DNA of 64,000 nt from Pyropia yezoensis (lineage: Eukaryota; Rhodophyta; Bangiophyceae; Bangiales; Bangiaceae). The notes below the pieces were generated by a model that worked only from the letters and a program-made list of their open reading frames with translations, was not told where the DNA came from and did not search any database. Made by a program: the position numbers and the translations under genes. The stretch's first letter is position 1, and each line of letters starts with the position of its first letter. The stretch spans positions 1,612,001-1,676,000 of the forward strand of contig CM020620.1 of assembly GCA_009829735.1 (NCBI GenBank). Direction: 5' to 3'. Shown piece after piece: positions 59,253 to 64,000 of this stretch.

Positions 59253-59752
59253 NNNNNNNNNNNNNNNNNNNNNNNNNNNNNNNNNNNNNNNNNNNNNNNN
59301 NNNNNNNNNNNNNNNNNNNNNNNNNNNNNNNNNNNNNNNNNNNNNNNNNNNNNNNNNNNNNNNNNNNNNNNNNNNNNNNNNNNNNNNNNNNNNNNNNNNN
59401 NNNNNNNNNNNNNNNNNNNNNNNNNNNNNNNNNNNNNNNNNNNNNNNNNNNNNNNNNNNNNNNNNNNNNNNNNNNNNNNNNNNNNNNNNNNNNNNNNNNN
59501 NNNNNNNNNNNNNNNNNNNNNNNNNNNNNNNNNNNNNNNNNNNNNNNNNNNNNNNNNNNNNNNNNNNNNNNNNNNNNNNNNNNNNNNNNNNNNNNNNNNN
59601 NNNNNNNNNNNNNNNNNNNNNNNNNNNNNNNNNNNNNNNNNNNNNNNNNNNNNNNNNNNNNNNNNNNNNNNNNNNNNNNNNNNNNNNNNNNNNNNNNNNN
59701 NNNNNNNNNNNNNNNNNNNNNNNNNNNNNNNNNNNNNNNNNNNNNNNNNNNN
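59253..59752. other. assembly gap (500 N)
   Basis: Exactly 500 N, a conventional placeholder size, placed inside the tandem array. The true array length is therefore unknown, and the sequences on either side may not be as close as drawn. Confidence 0.98.
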
Positions 59753-61353
59753 GGGCGGGCGGCCGCGGAGACCAGGGTGGCTTGCCCCAACCGCACAGGC
59801 GGTGTTGGGCGCGCGCGGCCGGCGGGGGGTGGTGGGGTAGGCGGGTGGCAAGGCGGCAGAGTGCGCCCCCCGCCGACGGTGCGCCGCACCCGCCGCCACC
59901 CCGTCAGTGCGCGGCGGCGGCAGCGGCGGTGGCGGCGGCGGCGGTGGCGGCGGCGGTGGGGTGCTGTGGCTCCCCCCGCGGGCGGGGGGGGGCGAGGGGG
60001 GGGGGGTGGGAAGCCACGGCGAGGGGGGAGCCACTCACCAGCCCCGCTGGTGCAGGGGCCGTGTGGCAGGCGGCCGCTGCCGGCAGCCCGGGCATGGCAT
60101 GGCCACCCCACCCCCCACTCCCCCTCCCCTACATACTCTACCTATTTACCGGTGAGTGGACCCCCTGGGGGGTATCCACACACCCCCTTCCGAACCCCGC
60201 CGCGCGTGGCGGCCGCTGCCGCCGTCACCGCCGTCTGCCGCCGTGGCGGCAGCCGCCCGCGGCGGGTGGGTGGGCGGAAAGGGGGGGGGGGAACCCCGCG
60301 CTGACAGGGTCTGCGGCTGAGGGAGGTGGGGGTGGGGGGTGGGCATGCCCTGCAAGAGGCGGGGGGGGGGGGGGGGGGGGGTGCGGTGGGGTGGGCCCCG
60401 GAAGGCACCCCAGGCGGCGGCCGCCAGAAGGGCGGCCGGCTGGTCGGCCGGGGGGGTGGGGGCGGGCGGGCGGCCAAGCGTGCGGGCGGGCCGACCGGCC
60501 GCCTGCGGGCGGTGGGGCCACACCCGCCCAGCCGCGGGCGGGGCGGCAGGCCGCTCTGCCGCCAGCGGCGGGCAGAGCCGGCAGATCCAGCACGCAATGG
60601 GGGGGGGGGGGGGGAGGGGGGGGGGGGGGGCGGCGGCGGCGGCACAGACAGCGTCAGCGGGTCGATTCACCCCCCCTCAATCTATTGACTCCCCCCCCCC
60701 CTATGACGGGGTGACACACACCCCCGATGGGAGCGCCCCGTCTGTTGGGGGGAAGGGGAGGGGGTGGGGGGCAAAGGGGTGACGGGGGCGCGCCCTCGTC
60801 ACGTGAGTACCGCGCGCCCACCCCCCTGCAGGGCTGTGGGCGCACGGACGCACGCGCGCGAGCGCGCGTGCGGCGGCAACCCGTCGGTGGGGAGGGGGCC
60901 GCGAACCTGGCCGGTGGGGGGGGGGCGCACCGACAGCGACAGGCTGGCAGTGGTGGATTGCTCGAGGTTGGCGGGTGGGGTAGGGAGGGGGGGCGGGTGG
61001 GGGTGGTTGGGAGGCGTACCCTTCCCCCCCCCCCCCCCCCCCCCCCTTGCCAACGGTGGACGACGTTGGCGGCGGCAGGCAGTGCTGGCGGTGGCGGCGG
61101 CGGCGGTAGCGGCGGTGGCGGGCGGCGGCAGTGCTGGCGGTGGCGGCCGGGGGGGGGGCGCGCGGGGGACGGCGCCGTCGGCGGCGTGTGACTCACTGCT
61201 GTTGACGGGGACGCGGGGGCGGCGGGCGGCGTGGCGGACCGACCACCTACTGTACAGTGTACTGTGTACAGTACAGTACAGTACCTCCCTGTGCCGTCAG
61301 GGGACGGACGGGTTCGTGGCGAGGAGCCAGGGGGGGGGGTCCCTCCTCAAAGA

Positions 61354-61393
<40 letters not shown>

Positions 61394-62040
61394 CCGTCTC
61401 GACATGTAATTTCCCCCGCACTGCCAGTGTACGCGAGCCAGCCCGGCGGGCACGTTTTGCACCAGTGACGCAACGACGGCGGCAACACCAAGGCAGCGGC
61501 GCCCGTGGCGCGGCGCGGGGCTGCCACCAACCATGAAACTGCTTGTTCAACTATCGATCCATGTGGGGCCCCCAGCCGGGAGCGCGAGGGGGGCGGATAG
61601 CAACGCTTTTTCGGATCCGAGCTGGAACTTTCCGACCCCCTCTCTCCCCCTGGTGCTCCGCTGTGGCCCTGTGGTCCCTCTCCGGGCACGCCCCCCCCCC
61701 CCCCCCCCCAGCGCTGTTTCCGAGCGCATATCCAAACACCGCCGGCAGAACCGTCGGATGCGTCACGGTGCAGGGTGCAAAGGAGGGAGAGGGGAAGCGG
61801 GGGGGGTTGCGCCTCCAACGTGAACGCGCGGCCGCGTGCGGCGCGGCGCACGCGGCGGGCACGAGCACGAGGGCGGGCGCCCGTGTACGCAGCCGCCTTG
61901 CACGCCCACCCTCATAGAGAGTCTGGGGCGCGCGCAGGACAAGGGCGCACCGCCGTTGCATGGCGGGTATCCGGGTGAAGCCAGAGGGCGCTGTGGGACA
62001 CTGGGGGCAGAACACCGACACGGGGCGGTGCAGCCGCCGC
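59753..62040. other. GC-extreme spacer with homopolymers and microsatellites
   Basis: (GGC/GGT)n at 59915-59960 and G runs at 60361-60380 and 60599-60630. Also present are C runs at 61024-61046, 61356-61390 (about 35) and 61690-61709, (GGC)n at 61080-61145, and a GTAC/TGTAC-rich inverted-repeat patch at 61250-61283. All ORFs longer than 100 codons are low-complexity shadows. I see no gene. Confidence 0.5.
61356..61390 (+). repeat. poly(C) run, about 35 bases
   Basis: Uninterrupted C; the third long poly(C) in the window, all on the plus strand. Confidence 0.78.
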
Positions 62041-63598
62041 AGTCATCTGGCCAGCTGGCTGTTAGCAGCCCAGCTCACGCCCAGTGAGGGGACGTTTGGG
62101 TCAGAGCGGGTGCATCTTATTCGTTGAAAAGCCCTGGAGCATGCACAAAGAGAGCCGAATAGTACGCTGGACAGAGACACAAACGGGCACCTGGGTCGAG
62201 ACTGGCAGAGAAGAATAACGACCGCCATACACCATCTCTTGGGGTGGGGGGACCCAGAGGTCCACAAGAAGCCCATCTGAACTGGACGTGCGCAAATCTG
62301 CGGAGCTTTGCTCCTGTATTTTCTCAGAATGGTCATACAAGTGCATGCGTTTTATACTCAAAATCGCACAGTTTGGACCACATTCGTCGACTATTCATCG
62401 CCCAATCACATAGAACCGTACCACATTCGTCGACCATTCATCACCTAACCACAAGGCGTCGCTGGAGAGCAAGCGGCTGAGCGCTACATATTCAAGCTTC
62501 AACCGGGCGACCCGACAGTTGACCAATCAGCGCCCCTACAGTATTGGCGTCACGCTGAGAGCGATTGTGAGCCACGAATTGCCCTTCATGCTGGCCACAT
62601 CGTATATCTAGAGCTTCGCTAAACATCGTATAGAGCTTCGCTAGATAATGAAGCTTGTGCGTGAAGACGCGTTGGCATCGGTGCACAAGTACTTACCTTG
62701 CATGTGCGGACCCTGTGCACATGTAGGAGACAATGCAAACTGAAATGTAAATCATGTTTCGTCTGATCTACGAAATCCAACTGTGAACGAGGGCAATAAT
62801 ACAAGCTCGACGACGGCAGATCTGGGCTACCGAGAGCGGCTGCCCTGCAGGGCCAGCTGGGGTCGTGGATCCTTGCGGTCCCGTTACGCCTCGGGCGGCG
62901 GACCCGCCCGCCGTTGCACTCTGTCCGCACCCACAGGTGGCCACCCGTGGGGCACCCCGCCGCCGCACGCTCACCCGTCGCGGCGTTGCGGGCGTCGCGC
63001 ATTGACGCGGACTGCCGGCCGCGGGGGCTGGGGCGGGGTCCGGGGGGCTCCTCCCCCGTCGCGAGTTGCAGCGGCTGACGAACTTGGCCTGACGGGGAAC
63101 GCTGGGTCCCACCGCGCGATGCGCCGCGGGCGGCCTGCGTCGGCTGCACCGCCGGGGGTCTGCCGCGGTACAGCCGACGCGGAGCGCGGAGGCGGCCGCC
63201 GCCGAGACTGGCCGCCACCGGCGCACCGGGACAGCGCGGCTGCAGCAGGGGCCGAGGTTGCCGCAGCCCGCCGGTGAGGAGCCGAGGAGTCCACGTTCCA
63301 CCGCCTCTCCCCGCCGCCAATGTGCTCGGCCCAGACGCAGGAGTATCTGCACGGCTCCCAGATAGAAAATGACGGCTTGGCATCGTCCAGCCCTTCAGTG
63401 CCCGTGACGACGTTCCCCACAGGTGCTGCCCCCATTCCGCGGTCGTCGTCAACTGGGACTCTCTCGGTCCGCCCCTGCCCACTTGTCCAAGACACCAGCT
63501 GTTCATCTCGGCACGCCCTGCACCTCCTCCCCCCCGCCCCCCCTCACTCTCTCTCTGTGTTTTTTCTTTGTCATTGCTCCCTCGCCGTGACCTCTACC
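62041..63598. other. AT-richer promoter-like stretch then GC-rich spacer before the FKBP gene
   Basis: 62340-62660 is AT-richer. It holds CCAATCACA (62402) and CCAATCAGCG (62523), both good NF-Y-type boxes, and a 34-bp direct repeat at 62377-62410 and 62420-62453. A second short repeat (CATCGTATA...GAGCTTCGCTA) lies at 62599-62645. 62800-63480 has open frames on both strands with Pro/Arg/Ala bias; one minus frame (63495 down) begins with more ordinary residues (VPVDDDRGMG, FSIWEPCRYSC) but is unidentified. 63520-63590 is a CT-rich tract typical of a core promoter next to the FKBP start. Confidence 0.4.
62377..62453. repeat. two 34-bp direct repeats, 43-bp period
   Basis: ACCACATTCGTCGAC(T/C)ATTCATC occurs at 62377 and 62420. 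The copies differ at a few positions. The first copy contains a CCAAT box. Confidence 0.6.
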
Positions 63599-64000
63599 AT
63601 GGCCACCGTCGCCGGTCCGCTGGCCTCGTGGACGCCCGTCACCCCCGACAGGGGCGTCACCAAGCGCACCATCCGGCCCCCGACAGGTCCGCCCCCCCCC
63701 CCCGACAGCCCCCTGTCGCCCGTAACCATCCACTACACCATCCGCGCCACCCCCACCATCGGGACACCCGCCCCCGTGACCCCCCGCCCCCCGTCCTCCT
63801 TCTCTTCCTCTTCCGCCTCCTCCCCCTCCTCCGCCGCCAGTCCCGCCTCGGCGGCGGTGCCATACGGGGAGGTGCTCGAGGACAGCCGCGCCTGCCGCCG
63901 CCGCCGCGGGTGGCCGCTGACGGTCACCCCCGGCGCGGCGGCGGTGCTGCCCGGCCTCGAGGCCCTGGCGGGGAGCCTCGGCCGGGGGGAGGTGGCGCTC
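63599..64000 (+). CDS. FKBP-type peptidyl-prolyl isomerase, 5' part (runs off the window)
   Basis: FKBPs catalyse cis-trans isomerisation of prolyl bonds. The ATG at 63599-63601 lies in a good context (ACCATGG) after a CT-rich tract. 134 codons are present without a stop. DRGVTKRTIRPPTG and PVTIHYTIRA match the FKBP opening (D-GV-K-I---G-G, V-VHYT). VPYGEVLEDSR followed by WPLTVTPGAAAVLPGLEALAGSLGRGEVAL matches F-SS, PF-F-LG-G-VI-GW--AL--M--GE. Between strands lies an insertion of about 35 Pro/Ser/Ala residues absent from FKBP12. Several active-site aromatics appear replaced (Leu where the VIPGW Trp is usual), so catalysis may be weak. The 3' end, including any TPR domain, is beyond the window. 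Confidence 0.62.
   Translation, partial: MATVAGPLASWTPVTPDRGVTKRTIRPPTGPPPPPDSPLSPVTIHYTIRATPTIGTPAPVTPRPPSSFSSSSASSPSSAASPASAAVPYGEVLEDSRACRRRRGWPLTVTPGAAAVLPGLEALAGSLGRGEVAL

Noticed and set aside
62619-63506. 295-codon minus-strand frame upstream of FKBP
   Set aside because: Composition is mixed but it shows no domain, and two other frames over the same DNA are equally open. Unsupported without transcript data.

Overview
This is a eukaryotic nuclear window, most consistent with a very GC-rich red alga of the Porphyra/Pyropia (Bangiales) type. That is an inference from composition and gene content. The sequence shows extreme G/C homopolymers, intron-poor genes with long low-complexity tails, chromodomain Ty3/gypsy retrotransposons, a class II tRNA-Leu, a copine, a SAPS-family phosphatase subunit, a carotenoid oxygenase and an FKBP. 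No bacterial operon, Shine-Dalgarno series or CRISPR array is present.

Layout. 1-1.3 kb: left edge with one short coding-like exon on the minus strand (weak GH16-type glycosidase look). 1.3-14.2 kb: a nest. A cut-and-paste DNA transposon (1318-14223) is bounded by CAGGGTTG-type ends and an exact 8-bp target duplication, and carries a DDE transposase of IS630-like type (11903-13375). A young, nearly whole chromovirus-type LTR element (2091-11737, 571-bp LTRs, 5-bp duplication) sits inside it. 15.7-25.1 kb: a second, somewhat older chromovirus-type element (15713-25093). Both retroelements carry, between pol and the 3' LTR, a long antisense ORF that starts next to the 3' LTR, and the two antisense products look related. 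25.4-26.0 kb: solo LTR of another family with a perfect duplication. 26.3-31.4 kb: pieces of a carotenoid cleavage oxygenase gene whose middle I cannot find. The gap is filled by about 3.4 kb of mostly low-complexity GC-rich DNA. 32.8-35.4 kb: decayed PIF/Harbinger transposase and a convergent, possibly partner gene. 35.4-35.9 kb: solo LTR of the 15.7-kb element's family.

36.8-47.6 kb is the quiet gene block: tRNA-Leu(AAG), copine (minus) and SAPS-like PP6 regulatory subunit (minus), separated by GC-rich spacers with runs of up to 35 C. 49.3-50.1 kb: a 0.8-kb non-autonomous relative of the 1318-14223 transposon. 50.7-51.3 kb: a pogo/Tigger transposase remnant. 52.6-59.25 kb: a head-to-tail array of 883-bp units, each an LTR plus primer site plus a gag start. 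It is cut by a 500-N assembly gap. 59.75-63.6 kb: GC-rich, microsatellite-rich spacer with promoter-like CCAAT boxes. 63.6-64.0 kb: 5' end of an FKBP-type prolyl isomerase running off the window.

The strongest candidates for something undescribed are: (i) an IS630-like transposase with about 90 residues between the second D and the E, inside an element that made an 8-bp rather than a TA duplication; (ii) the related antisense ORFs of the two chromoviruses; (iii) a satellite-like array being built from LTR-leader-gag units. All rest on reading by eye; no database search was possible.
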